DNA of 64,000 nucleotides, from contig WHVA01000024.1 of the NCBI GenBank assembly GCA_015179125.1, positions 62,001-126,000 of the forward strand. The letters are read 5' to 3'. A model generated the notes under the pieces. It saw only the letters and a list, made by a program, of their open reading frames with translations. It searched no databases and was not told the DNA's origin. A program made the translations under genes and the position numbers. The first letter of the stretch is position 1. Every line of letters begins with the position of its first letter. The DNA comes from Gautieria morchelliformis (lineage: Eukaryota; Basidiomycota; Agaricomycetes; Gomphales; Gomphaceae). Shown piece by piece: positions 11,658 to 21,358 of this stretch.

Positions 11658-12747
11658 AGAACAGCAGACGGACACCTGAACGCGTGACGACGACGTTGCA
11701 CCCCTCGTACCCTAGTAAAGGCAAGGAGAATTCCAACCCTCCCAACCCACAGCAAAATCGCACGCGAATTCCTCCCATCAAATCCACAACAAAGGCAACG
11801 GGTGACTGCCAGGCGAGGGCGTGACAGGGGAAGGCACGCCCAGCCAATCGCAAATGAGTCATGACGCCCAGCATGCGGCACCACTTACAGAAAAAAGAGT
11901 TTAGGGTCTGTTCTTCACCACTTACTGTGATGGGCGGCTGATGGATGGCCATATCGAAACAGAAACGTAGTTCAATATACTAGCCTCCCATTAGGCCATC
12001 ATGCGTCTGCATCTAGTGGAAAGGTAATCCAAGATAGCGAACCTGTTTATCTTCGCTTTTGTGCCAAGATTATACTTCCAGCTAGTGTCTACGTGGGCTT
12101 TAGTTAACCAAATTCATTATTACGTACAATGTTGAATTCTCATACCTGACAAGGAAGGTGAGGTAGTAATGTACACTGGAATAAGGCAGAGCGTGAACGA
12201 TATAATTACTTTTGGTAAATGAATGTAAATACAGATAAGTGCAGACCTAGATTTAGGGGAAGTGTTCCTCGTTTCGAAATCAAGCTGAGAAATGTTCATT
12301 CGTGGAAGCCAGCTAGCTTTGCCAGCTTCTTTTGGAGAGTCATGGACTGGTTCCAGTCATTGGAATTCTTGAGAGTACCGGTGCGGTCTCGAATTTTGTG
12401 GAGGTTTGATACCATGCCTTACAAGACTGCGACCAATATCCCACTTTGAGACGACTTCTTTCCCATATTTTTGGTTTCGGACACCATGAAAGATCGCTGG
12501 ACTGGGTCGCATAATGTTAGGACAATGTTAGCATAGTGTTATACGGTATAAATCGAAACACTTCTTCGTGTCAACCTTGTCCACACCGCAGCTCCAATCC
12601 TTCGGTGGTAAGACAATCACCCCAAAATTCCACTGAACCCGTAGGACGCGACACATCTCAGAACCACATAGGACACAGGTCACCGTGATGTGATCGTATG
12701 CTCAAATGTCTTCCGTCCATGTGGGACAGCCACTGTGGAATTAGCCA

Positions 12748-12754
12748 TATAAAT
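12748..12754 (+). promoter_or_regulatory. TATA box upstream of the DPBB pseudogene
   Basis: TATAAAT within the block CCATATAAATGACCGCC AACATTACTGACC, which is conserved before every DPBB copy in the window (with C/G and A/C variants). Confidence 0.6.
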
Positions 12755-12869
12755 GACCGCCAACATTACTGACCCTTTCCCCTTGTCCGCGACCCACTTT
12801 ACAACTTGCAGTCATCTCTCTGGTACATTACCGCCTCTAATCGTTAATCCTGCTCGCCCATGATCAAGC

Positions 12870-13480
12870 ACGTTCAAATACATCATCGCTTTTGTCGTGT
12901 TATTCACCACCCGGGCTAACACGGCGCGGCCACTGTGTGTTAGTACGACGGGCGCCGACGAGGTCGGACGCAGAGTTGCTCTTCCCACACGCTCCGACAT
13001 CGGGCCCGACGTTGGAGGTGGTGGAAAGAGCAACTCTGCGTCCAATCTCCGAATGGTCGCGGTCTCAGACCGCGACGCTGACACAGCAATTGTGTTCACA
13101 AGCTGTTGAATTATTCAAAAGAGGCTCGTTGGAATTCTTTGACAGCTTGTGAGCACAATTACTGTGTCAGCAATATTGTGTATACACTGACCGCAATACC
13201 TTCTTTGTCAGTGGTTCACAAACGAATGCCAAGCCCGTTGTGTGGCGCCAAGATCCAAGCCACAGCTTGTGAGTCACTCATACTTGGCAATATTCTGCGT
13301 TCTTCTCTCTCGCAGCTGGCGGGAAAAACGTCACGGTTACTGTATAAGGCAAGTGCCGCGGGTTGCGCTCAGTTCGACCTCGACATGTCGCCCGCAGCAT
13401 TCGACCAATTAGCCGATGTTACCCCATGAACCCGTCCTACGTTGGGACGGCTTCATGGCGTATCCTGGAAGCTACTGTGA
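12870..13480 (+). pseudogene. DPBB small secreted protein, pseudogene (copy 1)
   Basis: This is the left-arm counterpart of the intact gene at 19212-19714. The start codon position reads ACG (12870) before TTCAAATACATCATC. Exon 1 is disrupted by two short fold-backs (12966-13043 and 13077-13171), in which pieces of exon 1 and the start of intron 1 reappear inverted. Exon 2 is recognisable (GTGTGGCGCCAAGATCCAAG), the second intron keeps its GTGAGT and CAG ends, and exon 3 keeps CAQFDLDMSPAAFDQLAD but has a TAA shortly before it and ends early. It cannot make a DPBB fold. The same damage is present in the copies at 60001-60611 and 63479-64000, so the decay preceded the block duplication. Confidence 0.85.
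12966..13171. repeat. Two adjacent short fold-backs in the DPBB pseudogene
   Basis: First: GGACGCAGAGTTGCTCTT (12966) mirrored by AAGAGCAACTCTGCGTCC (ending 13043) around CGGGCCCG. Second: GCTGACACAGCAATTGTG (13077) mirrored by CACAATTACTGTGTCAGC (ending 13171). The perfect palindrome CGCGGTCTCAGACCGCG lies between them. Confidence 0.88.
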
Positions 13481-13883
13481 ACCAGTGATCAGTGTTTCAT
13501 TGTGACCAGTCGAAAGACGGAATCGGCTTTTCGCAGGCGGAAAGTGGAAGGGAAGTTAATCTTAGACCACTGCTAATTAAGACAAATATATACACATATG
13601 TAACGCACCTTCGCCTCCTGACACGTGGATGACGTGCACTACAACATAAGTCGTTTACGATTTCATAATTTGGTCGCAGTTAAGACCAGGAAAGATACGT
13701 ACATTCGTTGTACGCACGGACTGTCGACCTTGGTTAAGTGTCCATTTATCGACGAGCTCAGGGTTTGCAAGGAAGCCTAACGATGTAGGTTCTAACCAAC
13801 AGCGTGGCATAGAAGAGATCTTCCTTACTTTCGGTCACCATGTGCCACCAAGTCGCATCTGTCACGGCTCACATGTCAATCCA

Positions 13884-14851
13884 TTACTTCGAACTCGGAA
13901 AGATACTCAATACGTACTCAACAGCCAGGCCACGTGCAATTTCCGCCATATGCTTCGCGAGTGCTGTACTCAAAATGGTACTGGTAATTGATGAATAAGT
14001 TTCCGGACTCTGAGATTTCTCTATCAACCCAGGAAACTTATATCTTGGAAAGTGGCGGAGGTAGAAGGCTTTGCTGACTCTATCGGGAGATACGCGACAC
14101 GACATGTGGCACCTTGTCGTAATACGTTGTATATGAATCCAGTGCTGGCTCGGAATGATTGCCAAAGAAACAAGGGAACCAGGCTTGTAATATATCCTGT
14201 TAAAGTGAATTCCCTTAAATGCTAGGATGATATAAGCCACAAAACATGAGTGAACGTACCCGTGAAGTGGAAAATCTGAGAAAGACGGCAAATGGCGCTA
14301 TAGGAATCATGACGAAACTGATTAGACCTAGAACGGCAAGGCGAAGAACAGCATAAGACTCATGAGTGGCTAATAGGAGAGTCCCCGCATCCATCCCTGG
14401 CTTGAAAATAGCACTGATGGACGCTCTAGATGCAGGGAACACGCAGATAAGCCGCAGTCATATGAAGGGAGGGAGAATAGATCGGAAAAATGCGGAGGCG
14501 CTCATTTTCTCATACAGTCACTGGAAAAGCGGGAGCACAGAAAGATCCTAGCCATCACTCACACCATGACCACAATCTCAAACACAGTGTATGCAACCAT
14601 TCGGAGGAGGAGCTGTATGTCTACTAAGGACAGCTCGGTCAACGGCCTTGTGCTTTTGCGACTACCATATGTCCGTCGTCTCTGTCGAGCAAGATAATTC
14701 CGATAGAACACCACTGAGACCCAGGCTGCACAAGTTGTGAGTATAGGGTGTGAAGTGGAGGCATGACCGGAGTTGAGCCGGTAGTGACGTACATTGTGCT
14801 ATGAGCCAGCCACGATGACTGTGAACGAAATGACCGGGAAAGACCTGTCAA
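13884..14851 (-). pseudogene. Membrane-protein-like remnant, left arm (STE3-like?)
   Basis: Minus-strand frames encode hydrophobic segments (LRLAVLGLISFVMIPIAPFA near 14250-14330; FVAYIILAF near 14230). The mirror copy at 17747-18673 preserves more of the upstream frame. An Arg-rich loop followed by a possible helix and another membrane segment recalls fungal STE3-type pheromone receptors, but no full signature is present and frames change between segments. I cannot exclude an unrelated membrane protein or non-coding DNA. It sits between the DPBB copies in every arm, so it travels with the block. Confidence 0.3.
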
Positions 14852-15350
14852 GTTATGAAACTCATGCGTAAAATCAACCGTTCGAGTGGATGGTACTTGG
14901 AGCGTACGTACACACGGGGATTTCGGACCTCGCAGAAAAATAGTCGACGTGTCAAATAGTTTGGATGTCGTGAGCCTACAACGGAAATATGGAGAAAGTA
15001 TGTGGAAAACGAAATGTACGGGCTGCTGAGGACAGGCGGTCAGCTAGTAGTAGAGGAATTGGACGAAGTCGAGATGAAGGACGGCAGTCAATACTGACAA
15101 CGATCATACGTAGGTCTAGTGCAAATGGTCGTGGTGTATTGGAGTGAATAATCTCGTGGAAGACAGTACCAGCCTAGAACACACATCCATCAACGCTGAG
15201 TGTAGCGGAGCGCTAATGTTAGCTCCGATCGATTGCGTGACTTTTCCGTTACACTCTCAAGTCTCGTCTCGGGAATGTAGTCATATCATAATATATGATC
15301 CGTGCACAATACATGGTCCGTGTACAGTGCAGCCCCTGTCGAATTGGCCA
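14852..15350. other. Intergenic spacer before the DPBB gene
   Basis: No gene recognised. Near 15285-15325 an AT-rich stretch with ATATATGAT, then CCGTGCAC and CCGTGTACA half-sites, lies just upstream of the TATA box and could be regulatory. Confidence 0.35.
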
Positions 15351-15357
15351 TATAAAT
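15351..15357 (+). promoter_or_regulatory. TATA box of DPBB gene 1
   Basis: TATAAAT in GGCCATATAAATCACCGC, 158 bp before the ATG. The block around it is the most conserved non-coding stretch between all DPBB copies, supporting a core promoter. Confidence 0.65.
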
Positions 15358-15508
15358 CACCGCAAACATTACTGACGCTTTCTCAAGTTGTCCACGACCT
15401 TGTCCACGACCCACTTCATAACTTGCCCTCAGCTATCTGGTACATTATTGCCGCCAATTGTTAATATTCTCCCAAAAGCACCTCACTACCACTCTCCCAT
15501 CGTAAAGA

Positions 15509-16008
15509 ATGTTATTCATCATCATCGCTGCCTTTGCTTTCTTCGCCACTCTGGCTTATTCCGCGCCCGTCGTCCAACCACACAGTGGCGACGCCACTTT
15601 CTTCCGGCCCGCGGTTGGAGCGTGCGGAGACACAAATACGGTGGCGGATCTTGTCGTGGCAGTCTCTTTCGACTTCTTTCATTCCTTGTGAGCACAATTC
15701 CTATGTCTCAGCGATATAGTGTGTACACTGACCGTAATACCTTCTTTACCAGTGGCCCGCAAACCAACGGGAACCCGATATGTGACCGCAAGATCCAAGC
15801 CACAGCTCGTAAGTCGGTACCTTCTTATAATTGGCAATACGTTGAGTTCCGCTTTCTCGCAGCTGGCGGGAAAACCGTCACCGTGACCATCAAAGACAAA
15901 TGCGCCGCTTGCGCTCAATTCGACATCGATTTGTCGCCAGCAGCATTTGACCAGCTAGCCGACCGTAGCGTAGGACGGTTGCATCGCGTAAAGTGGCACT
16001 TACTATGA
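15509..16008 (+). CDS. Small secreted DPBB (RlpA-like) protein, left palindrome arm
   Basis: Three exons: 15509-15687, 15753-15808 and 15863-16008, with GT-AG introns of 65 and 54 bp; the product is 126 aa. Residues 1-18 form a signal peptide (MLFIIIAAFAFFATLAYSA), so it is probably secreted. The mature part is a single double-psi beta-barrel: GDATFFRPAVGACG near residues 27-40, NGNPICDRKIQA in exon 2, and TVTIKDKCAACAQFDIDLSP then AAFDQLAD in exon 3. Four cysteines could make two disulphides. The usual ICGxxI of the family is ICDRKI here. Related fungal proteins (barwin/expansin-like DPBB, papain-inhibitor-like) act outside the cell on walls or as inhibitors; no catalytic residues are claimed. 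An unspliced frame from 15388 spans the same region, but splicing gives the correct family sequence. Confidence 0.88.
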
Positions 16009-16569
16009 AGTATGAACATGTATCGTTAGATGTCGGCTTTTCGCAGGCGGAAAGTTGAAGGGAAGTTAAATTGAATCAAGGATAAACATATGTCGCTATA
16101 TAGAGTGAAATCTGACGATCAGAATATATACTCTTCATCGAAAATTCATCCACTAGTCGAAAGATTTATACTAAATAGCCCTTTGCATTCTGAGCCTTCC
16201 CTCCACAGATCAGGCGTACAAACAAAAAAAGGCTTTCTCTAGTTCTGATGCAAACTTAACCAAGGTCGACAGTCGGTGCGTACGTACATTCGTTGTACGC
16301 ACCGACTGTCGACCTTGGTTAAGTTTGCATCAGAACTAGAGAAAGCCTTTTTTTGTTTGTACGCCTGATCTGTGGAGGGAAGGCTCAGAATGCAAAGGGC
16401 TATTTAGTATAAATCTTTCGACTAGTGGATGAATTTTCGATGAAGAGTATATATTCTGATCGTCAGATTTCACTCTATATAGCGACATATGTTTATCCTT
16501 GATTCAATTTAACTTCCCTTCAACTTTCCGCCTGCGAAAAGCCGACATCTAACGATACATGTTCATACT

Positions 16570-17069
16570 TCATAGTAAGTGCCACTTTACGCGATGCAAC
16601 CGTCCTACGCTACGGTCGGCTAGCTGGTCAAATGCTGCTGGCGACAAATCGATGTCGAATTGAGCGCAAGCGGCGCATTTGTCTTTGATGGTCACGGTGA
16701 CGGTTTTCCCGCCAGCTGCGAGAAAGCGGAACTCAACGTATTGCCAATTATAAGAAGGTACCGACTTACGAGCTGTGGCTTGGATCTTGCGGTCACATAT
16801 CGGGTTCCCGTTGGTTTGCGGGCCACTGGTAAAGAAGGTATTACGGTCAGTGTACACACTATATCGCTGAGACATAGGAATTGTGCTCACAAGGAATGAA
16901 AGAAGTCGAAAGAGACTGCCACGACAAGATCCGCCACCGTATTTGTGTCTCCGCACGCTCCAACCGCGGGCCGGAAGAAAGTGGCGTCGCCACTGTGTGG
17001 TTGGACGACGGGCGCGGAATAAGCCAGAGTGGCGAAGAAAGCAAAGGCAGCGATGATGATGAATAACAT
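16570..17069 (-). CDS. Small secreted DPBB protein, right palindrome arm (mirror copy)
   Basis: Exact mirror of 15509-16008: exons 17069-16891, 16825-16770 and 16715-16570, encoding the same 126-aa secreted DPBB protein with signal peptide and the ICDRKI variant. The two genes converge on the palindrome centre with about 560 bp between stop codons. The mirrored TATA box is at 17221-17227. Identity of both exons and introns implies very recent duplication or ongoing conversion between the arms. Confidence 0.88.
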
Positions 17070-17220
17070 TCTTTACGATGGGAGAGTGGTAGTGAGGTGC
17101 TTTTGGGAGAATATTAACAATTGGCGGCAATAATGTACCAGATAGCTGAGGGCAAGTTATGAAGTGGGTCGTGGACAAGGTCGTGGACAACTTGAGAAAG
17201 CGTCAGTAATGTTTGCGGTG

Positions 17221-17227
17221 ATTTATA
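17221..17227 (-). promoter_or_regulatory. TATA box of the mirror DPBB gene
   Basis: Mirror of 15351-15357 (ATTTATA on the plus strand), 158 bp before the ATG at 17069. Confidence 0.65.
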
Positions 17228-17746
17228 TGGCCAATTCGACAGGGGCTGCACTGTACACGGACCATGTATTGTGCACGGATCATATATTATGATATGACTA
17301 CATTCCCGAGACGAGACTTGAGAGTGTAACGGAAAAGTCACGCAATCGATCGGAGCTAACATTAGCGCTCCGCTACACTCAGCGTTGATGGATGTGTGTT
17401 CTAGGCTGGTACTGTCTTCCACGAGATTATTCACTCCAATACACCACGACCATTTGCACTAGACCTACGTATGTTCGTTGTCAGTATTGACTGCCGTCCT
17501 TCATCTCGACTTCATCCAATTCCTCTACTACTAGCTGACCGCCTGTCCTCAGCCGCCCGTACATTTCGTTTTTCACATTCTTTCTCCATATTTCCGTTGT
17601 AGGTTCACGACATCCAAACTATTTGACACGTCGACTATTTTTCTGCGAGGTCCGAAATCACCGTGTGTACGTACGCTCCAAGTACCATCCACTCGAACGG
17701 TTGATTTTACGCATGAGTTTCATAACTTGACAGGTCTTTCCCTGTC

Positions 17747-18673
17747 TTGTCGTTTACAGTCATCCTGACTGCCTTTACGCTCATAGCACAGTGTACGTCA
17801 GTACCGGCTCACCCCGGTCATGCCTCCACTCCACACCCTATACTCACAACCTGTGCAGTCTGGGTCTCAGTGATGTTCTATTGGAATTACCTTGCTCGAC
17901 AGAGACGACGGACATATGGTAGTCGCAAAAGCACAAGGCCGTTGACCGAGCTGTCCTTAGTAGACATACAGCTCCTCCTCCGAATGGTTGCATACACTGT
18001 GTTTGAGATTGTGGTCATGGTGTGAGTCATGGCTAGGATCTTTCTGTGCTCCCGCTTTTCCAGTGACTGTATGAGAAAATGAGCGCCTCCGCATTTTTCC
18101 GATCTATTCTCCCTCCCTTCATATGACTGCGGCTTATCTGCGTGTTCCCTGCATTTAGAGCGTCCATCAGTGCTATTTTCAAGCCAGGGATGGATGCGGG
18201 GACTCTCCTATTAGCCACTCATGAGTCTTATGCTGTTCTTCGCCTTGCCGTTCTAGGTCTAATCAGTTTCGTCATGATTCCTATAGCGCCATTTGCCGTC
18301 TTTCTCATATTTTCCACTTCACGGGTACGTTCACTCATGTTTTGTGGCTTATATCATCCTAGCATTTAAGGGAATTCCCTTTAACAGGATATATTACAAG
18401 CCTGGTTCCCTTGTTTCTTTCGCAATCATTCCGAGCCAGCACTGGATTCATATACAACGTATTACGACAAGGTGCCACATGTCGTGTCGCGTATCTCCCG
18501 ATAGAGTCAGCAAAGCCTTCTACCTCCGCCACTTTCCAAGATATAAGTTTCCTGGGTTGATAGAGAAATCTCAGAGTCCGGAAACTTATTCATCAATTAC
18601 CAGTACCATTTTGAGTACAGCACTCGCGAAGCATATGGCGGAAGTTGCACGTGGCCTGATGATGCGTCGTTGA
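17747..18673 (+). pseudogene. Membrane-protein-like remnant, right arm (STE3-like?)
   Basis: This arm retains a 92-codon frame (17747-18025). It has a hydrophobic start, a membrane segment (AVWVSVMFYWNYLARQRRR), a charged loop and another helix (LLLRMVAYTVFEIVVMV), then a GTGAGT donor-like sequence. Downstream frames (18142-18369 and 18293-18673) encode further hydrophobic stretches. The arrangement resembles the fifth to seventh helices of STE3 receptors, but the match is by pattern only and no complete gene can be drawn. Compared with the left arm it carries an insertion near 17740-17790. Confidence 0.3.
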
Positions 18674-19211
18674 GTATGTATTGTTTATCTTGTGATTTTG
18701 AAGTGATGGGACTTGGTGGCACATGGTGACCGAAAGTATGTACGATCTCTTCTATTCCATACTGTTGCTTAGAACCTACATCTTTAGGTTTCCTTGGCAA
18801 CCCTGAGCTCGTAGATAAATGGACACTTAACAAAGGTCGACAGTAACACGGGCTTCGGAAGTGTGCAGAACTAGAGAAAGAATTTTTGGTTGTACGCCTG
18901 GTCTGTGGGGGATGGCTCAGAATTCAAACTCACTATCTAGTATGAACCTTTTCACTATATGTCTATTAGTGGATGAATATTCGATTCAGGCCATATGTTC
19001 TGATTCCCCGCCGATCGTCAGACTTCCGCCCACAGATAGAAGGACCAGCTGGGTTCTTGAGCGAAAATAGCGGCTAAGTTTGCAGAAACTCCATGGCGAC
19101 ATATTGGTATACTTGTTTCAATTAATAGTTATCCAACATTCACTTCCCTTCAACTTTCCGCCTGCGAAAAGCCGACATCTAATTACGATACAACCCATCC
19201 TTCACGTTGGT

Positions 19212-19714
19212 TCACAGTAGGTGCCAGGTTACACCATGGAGCCGTCCTACGCTCGGATCGGCCAGCTGGTCGAATGCTGCGGGTGACATGTCGAGGTCGA
19301 ACTGAGCGCAACCCGCGCATTTGTCTTCAACCGTCACCGTGACGGTTTTCCCGCCAGCTGGGAGAAAGCAGAAGTCAACGTATTGCCAATTATAAGAAGG
19401 TAACGACTTACGAGCTGTGGCTTGGATCTGGCGGCCACAGATGGGGTTGCCATTCGTTTGCGGACCACTGGCAAAGCAGGCATTACGGTCAGTGTATACA
19501 CTATATCGCCGACACATAGGAATTGTGCTCACAAGCTGTTGAAGAATTCAAACGAGACGGCGACCATGAGGTCGGACGCAGAATTCGTCTTTCCACAGGC
19601 GCCAAGGCCGGGCGCGAAGAAAGTTACGTCACCAGTGTTGGTTTGTGCGACGGGCGCGGTGTTAGCCAACGTGGTGAATAACGCGAGGAAAGCGAGTATG
19701 ATGTATTTGAACAT
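19212..19714 (-). CDS. Small secreted DPBB protein, outer right arm
   Basis: Exons 19714-19533, 19467-19412 and 19357-19212, with GT-AG introns, give 127 aa. The ATG at 19714 starts MFKYIILAFLALFTTLANTA, a signal peptide; an upstream in-frame extension to 19840 is less likely because it would bury that peptide. The mature DPBB carries GDVTFFAPGLGACGKTN, NPICGRQIQA and TVTVEDKCAGCAQFDLDMSP, all closer to the family consensus than the inner copies. Its TATA box is at 19868-19874. It is the intact partner of the pseudogene at 12870-13480. Its exon 2 is nearly identical to exon 2 of the gene at 62639, see findings. Confidence 0.88.
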
Positions 19715-19867
19715 GACGATGGGTGAATTACTGCGACGATGGGGGAATGTCGATGGGGTACTGTGAAGAGGAAGATTAAGGAGTGAGGGTAGTAATGTAC
19801 CAGACAGATGACTGCAAGTTGAGAAGTGGGTCGCGGACAAGGAGAAAGGTCAGTAATGTTGGCGGTA

Positions 19868-19874
19868 TTTATAT
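19868..19874 (-). promoter_or_regulatory. TATA box of the outer right DPBB gene
   Basis: ATTTATA on the plus strand in the conserved block GGCGGTATTTATATGGCC, about 155 bp before the ATG at 19714. Confidence 0.6.
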
Positions 19875-19890
19875 GGCCAATTCCACAGGG

Positions 19891-21358
19891 GCTGTCCACA
19901 TCTGCAACAAACACTCAGCGCTGACAGCGTTGATGGTGCGGGCGTTCTACCCTCCCAGGGTCAAGTACTGCCGCGATCAGTCCCTTAAGTGGGTCTACGC
20001 TCTGGAGCGTCACGCGCCACGGCTAACCACAAGGAGCGGCACGCTTACTGCAACGCCTGATGAGTGGCTGCCCCTGGCATTGACTGCGCGCTATATCTGA
20101 TGACATATCCTTATTTACAACTGCCAGCCCAAGATGCGACTCTGCATGTGCGAATACCATACCTAGGAACCCTTATTGGCCGCGCTCACGTCGTGGCCGC
20201 CATATCCACGAGCGCGCGTCGAGCGGGGAACCCCGCGGAACTGTGCCACTATCATACGCTATTTAACTTTACCACCAGAATGACTGATGCCCGGTTCCTC
20301 TAGAAACGTTCGGGTGACCCTGAGATTGGTCACGAAGAATAATAAGTATGGAAGAACTTCGAAAACGTTGCGTTGTTTCAATAAGACCACTGAATTTGGC
20401 TTAACCCTCTCGTAACCCTCTGAGCTGAGTCCGAGCCTCAACGATCAGTCAGTGGCGATGGGCCAGCACGGAAAGTCTCATTTCTGGCTAGAAGGTGCGG
20501 GACGCACTAAGTATAAGTCTATAAGGCAAGGTTTACTCTGGCCGCTCTCACTGAGGAACTCCGCTCAGCGCCGGCTATTTTGAACCCAACCACTAAGGGA
20601 TCTGAACTTTGAAGCCCGGTGAATGATATCAACTTTGTATACGGCCGCCTGATCCCAGCAGCGCGCTATAGCTACCAGCCTACTAACCTCTACCACAGCG
20701 CCATGTTTCAGGCTATATCCTGTGAACCATCAGTGGGACGGACAGAGGATAGAGATTGCAACTCGGAAATCAGACAACGCTCTCAGCACAGATGCTGCGG
20801 GTACAACGATCAAGTTCAAAAATGGCGAGACCTTGGTTCACTTGAGAGGTGGCAGGAAAGTGAGTATTAAATATGCTGCGCCAACTCGATATGTTCTATA
20901 TAGCCCACCAGTGACGTCCAGGCGTCCACTCCTAGACGACCGTGCCTTCAGCGTCGGCACCTCGTCCTTGCCATGCATCAGGGTGGTAGCAGGGACCGTC
21001 AGTAAATGGCGATCCTCTACATAAATCATGAACCTAACAGACGCCGCTTTTTTGCAAGAATTTTCTTTTGGCCAGATAATGAGCTAGTACCGCAAACAGT
21101 TGCTCTAGGCAAGCGACTCGCCAACTCGGGCGCGGTTCCGCCAGTGTAAGGAAAACATCCGCAGCAATGTTTGTGCTTACAGTGCAGCTTCCTTCAGTGG
21201 GGAAAATGCAGTGCTGCCAGTGGTGCTCGATGAAACATGTATCATAAGTGGATAACCACTGCTTCGAACGTGGCGTGGGTGCAAGGCCGACCATGGTGCA
21301 GCAACGGGAAGAAAATGATAAATGTCGGAAGGTAGCCAGATAAATACAAATACATCCC
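19891..21358. other. No gene seen
   Basis: Beyond the palindrome limit only short frames occur (for example 20722-21024 plus), none with recognisable domains. The last 300 bp probably hold the 3' untranslated region of the minus-strand gene that follows. Confidence 0.45.

Larger units (their letters stand above)
11658..16247 (+). repeat. DPBB block, copy 1 (direct repeat of 58784-63375)
   Basis: From 11658 to about 16247 the sequence matches 58784-63375 almost base for base (constant offset of 47,126-47,131). The copy includes upstream DNA, a DPBB pseudogene, a membrane-protein-like remnant and an intact DPBB gene. The match begins abruptly at AGAACAGCAGACGGACACC and ends after CTCTAGTTCTG, where copy 1 runs into the palindrome centre and copy 2 into a different inverted segment. 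Confidence 0.93.
15130..17450. repeat. Identical palindrome core with an 11-bp spacer
   Basis: Positions x and 32578-x pair throughout this core. Arms stop at 16283 and 16295, leaving GTACATTCGTT as the spacer. The same GTACATTCGTTGTACGCAC sequence occurs once, not mirrored, at about 13700, so the spacer is a normal part of the repeat unit. The DPBB genes in both arms are identical. Confidence 0.95.
12720..19890. repeat. Large palindrome, full extent with diverged outer arms
   Basis: The left half (12.72-16.28 kb) and right half (16.295-19.89 kb) are inverted copies. Outer parts (left 12.72-13.95 kb, right 18.63-19.89 kb) are clearly homologous but carry many substitutions and indels. Inner parts (13950-18634) differ much less, and the innermost arms appear identical. 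The repeat ends on both sides just beyond the TATA region of the outer DPBB copies. Confidence 0.9.

Noticed and set aside
15388-16008. A 206-codon open frame over the DPBB gene
   Set aside because: It reads through both introns and starts upstream of the promoter-proximal ATG. The spliced model from 15509 gives the correct DPBB sequence and a signal peptide.
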